Positions 5,330 through 6,507 of a DNA stretch of 6,507 nucleotides are shown here, in pieces. The notes below the pieces were generated by a model that saw nothing but the letters and a program-made list of their open reading frames with translations, did no database searches and had not been told where the DNA came from. Positions within the stretch are counted from its first letter, which is position 1. The number at the start of each line of letters is the position of its first letter. Source of the stretch: Actinomycetota bacterium (GTDB taxonomy: Bacteria > Actinomycetota > Acidimicrobiia > IMCC26256 > PALSA-610); the NCBI GenBank assembly GCA_030839005.1, contig JAUZEM010000526.1:1-6507 (forward strand). The letters are read 5' to 3'. Made by a program: the position numbers and the translations under genes.

Positions 5330-6383
5330 AGCTCTTCACCGTGATCCGAGGACCCGGCCGGCTACCGGTGACCTCGCCAATGACTGCGGACGCAAGCGTG
5401 CCGCGTGTCCGGCACTCCTCCAAGAGTCGATCGGCCCGGTCCGGCGGGACCGACAGCAACAACCCGCCCGAGGTCTGCGCGTCGGCCAGGAGGAGCTGCT
5501 CGGACAAGGCCAGATCGCCGAAGTCGACGTCTTCCGCGACGAAGGCGTGATTCCGCTGTGTGCCGCCCGCGATCATGCCCGCGCCGATCAGCTCCCGGAC
5601 CCCTTCGATCACGGGAACGGCGCTCGCATGCACGACGGCGCCGGCGCCGGACGCCACGCACAGCTCCCGCAGATGTCCGAGCAGCCCGAATCCGGTGACG
5701 TCGGTCGCCGCCTTCACGCCCACCGCGAGCGCGGCGTCGCGCGCCGTGTCGTTGAGGGCCGTCATGACCGACACGGCGATCGCCAACAACTCGGGGGCCG
5801 CGGTCTCGCGCTTGACCGCCGTCGAGATCACCCCGAGCCCGAGCGGTTTGGTGAGCACGAGCACGTCTCCGGGGCGCGCGCCCGCGTTCGTGAGCACACG
5901 CGCCGGATCGACCGTCCCGACGACCGCGAGCCCGTACTTCGGTTCGGCGTCGTCGATCGAGTGTCCGCCGGCGATCAGACAACCGGCGGCGGTCGCGACG
6001 GCTGCGCCGCCGTCGAGTACCCGGGCGAGGAGCTCGAACGGCAGGCCCTCGCGCGGCCACCCGACGAGGTTCAACGCGAGCAGCGGTGCGCCGCCCATTG
6101 CGTAGACGTCGGAGAGCGCGTTGGTCGCGGCGATCCGTCCCCAGTCGAAGGGATCGTCGACGATCGGCGTGAAGAAATCGGTGGTGACGACGATCGCCAA
6201 GTCGTCGCGCAGCCGGTAGACGGCGGCATCGTCGGCGGTGTCGAACCCGATCAACAAGTCGGGATCTGCCACTGATCCGTAGCCTCGAACGAGCCCGAGG
6301 ACCGTGCGCAGGTCGGCGGGTGAAAGCTTGCAGCCACAGCCCGCGGCGTGTGAGAACGCCGTGAGGCGGACCGTCTGCGTCAC
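5328..6383 (-). CDS. selD: Selenide, water dikinase (selenophosphate synthetase)
   Basis: SelD makes selenophosphate from selenide and ATP, the selenium donor for selenocysteine, for 2-selenouridine in tRNA and possibly for a selenium-containing molybdenum-enzyme cofactor. The 351-residue length matches E. coli SelD (347). Motifs are the N-terminal active-site loop AGCGCKLSP (14-22), with catalytic Cys16 coded by TGT (not a selenocysteine TGA) and Lys19. These are followed by TADDAAV (49-55) with metal-binding aspartates, TTDFFTPIVDDP (67-78), NALSDVYAMGG (88-98), AGGHSI (138-143), ATDVTGFGLLGH (226-237) and the C-terminal DAQTSGGLL (301-309). GTG at 6383 is chosen because it gives the normal distance to the catalytic cysteine and lies six bases after a TANNNT hexamer; an ATG just upstream runs straight into a stop in its own frame. 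It is cytoplasmic. The 96-residue gene follows on the same mRNA. No other selenium gene is visible here. Confidence 0.95.
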   Translation of the reverse strand: MTQTVRLTAFSHAAGCGCKLSPADLRTVLGLVRGYGSVADPDLLIGFDTADDAAVYRLRDDLAIVVTTDFFTPIVDDPFDWGRIAATNALSDVYAMGGAPLLALNLVGWPREGLPFELLARVLDGGAAVATAAGCLIAGGHSIDDAEPKYGLAVVGTVDPARVLTNAGARPGDVLVLTKPLGLGVISTAVKRETAAPELLAIAVSVMTALNDTARDAALAVGVKAATDVTGFGLLGHLRELCVASGAGAVVHASAVPVIEGVRELIGAGMIAGGTQRNHAFVAEDVDFGDLALSEQLLLADAQTSGGLLLSVPPDRADRLLEECRTRGTLASAVIGEVTGSRPGPRITVKS

Positions 6384-6389
6384 GATCGC

Positions 6390-6395
6390 ATGGTA
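6390..6395 (-). promoter_or_regulatory. Candidate -10 element of selD
   Basis: Reads TACCAT on the minus strand, a TANNNT match, followed by exactly six bases and the selD GTG. It lies in the 19-bp gap after the upstream peptidase stop. The spacing predicts a leaderless selD mRNA, so selD may be transcribed separately from the peptidase gene. No Shine-Dalgarno is present, and no clear -35 is seen. Confidence 0.5.
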
Positions 6396-6402
6396 ACGAC
6401 GC

Positions 6403-6507
6403 TTACGGACGCGACCCCAGCGGCACGAGATCGGACCGGTAGTAGCTCACCTGCTGCACGAACGAGCCGGTGTGTGGGGCGTCGATCATCACGCCCGGCC
6501 CGACCAC
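6403..6507 (-). CDS. NlpC/P60-family peptidase, C-terminal fragment (5' end outside window)
   Basis: Only the last 34 codons and the TAA stop (6403-6405) are inside the window. The residues GVMIDAPHTGSFVQ match the closing strands of NlpC/P60 domains, where a VDAPHTG-type stretch follows the catalytic histidine strand. Such enzymes cut peptide bonds in peptidoglycan stems and normally act outside the membrane. The catalytic Cys and His, and any signal peptide, lie beyond the right edge, so activity and localisation cannot be judged. The tail after the domain is short (about QQVSYYRSDLVPLGSRP). It ends 19 bp before selD on the same strand, but a separate promoter for selD is likely. Confidence 0.68.
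   Translation of the reverse strand: MVGPGVMIDAPHTGSFVQQVSYYRSDLVPLGSRP

Noticed and set aside
6390..6392. ATG just upstream of the selD GTG as an alternative start
   Set aside because: In its frame it reaches a TGA three codons later, so it cannot start SelD. It is better explained as part of the TACCAT hexamer context.
1..6507. Defence system, mobile element, CRISPR array, tRNA or riboswitch
   Set aside because: All the sequence is accounted for by metabolic genes with gaps of at most 39 bp. I saw no spaced direct repeats, transposase motifs, terminal inverted repeats, tRNA-like cloverleaf or long leader that could host a riboswitch.

Overview
The window is very GC-rich, densely packed DNA. 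Its gene set includes a polyphosphate glucokinase, an NAD(P)-type short 6-phosphogluconate dehydrogenase, an actinobacterial-style GH15 enzyme and a cyclopropane-fatty-acid synthase. GTG starts are frequent, and several starts sit directly behind a TANNNT hexamer with no Shine-Dalgarno. Together these point to an actinobacterial chromosome, possibly from the Acidimicrobiia or a related lineage; that placement is inference. I see no phage, transposon, CRISPR, tRNA or rRNA sequence, and this looks like ordinary core/metabolic DNA.

Layout from left to right. (1) The C-terminal end of a cyclopropane-fatty-acyl-phospholipid synthase (+) enters from the left edge and converges on gnd (-), the two stop codons sharing a CTAG. 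(2) ppgK and gnd form a tightly coupled two-gene minus-strand operon. (3) A 39-bp divergent intergenic region separates ppgK from a GH15 glucoamylase/trehalase-like enzyme (+). (4) After a 34-bp gap comes a plus-strand gene coding a single 332-residue protein that joins an Abhydrolase_2-type serine esterase to a thioredoxin domain (WCQPC). (5) This converges, with 25 bp between the ends, on a minus-strand pair: selD (selenophosphate synthetase) followed by a 96-residue helical protein of unknown function. (6) The C-terminal tail of an NlpC/P60-type cell-wall peptidase (-) lies upstream of selD at the right edge.

How the genes may work together: the GH15 enzyme would release glucose from trehalose or alpha-glucans in the cytoplasm. 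PpgK would phosphorylate that glucose with polyphosphate. The resulting glucose-6-phosphate could enter the oxidative pentose phosphate pathway, where Gnd acts. The divergent arrangement suggests shared control of this small glucose module. selD implies that the cell uses selenium, but no other selenium gene is in the window.

The items most worth a second look are the esterase-thioredoxin fusion, the repeated TANNNT-N6-start arrangement that suggests leaderless mRNAs for the transcription-unit-first genes (while the downstream genes have strong Shine-Dalgarno sites), and the small unknown protein coupled to selD.
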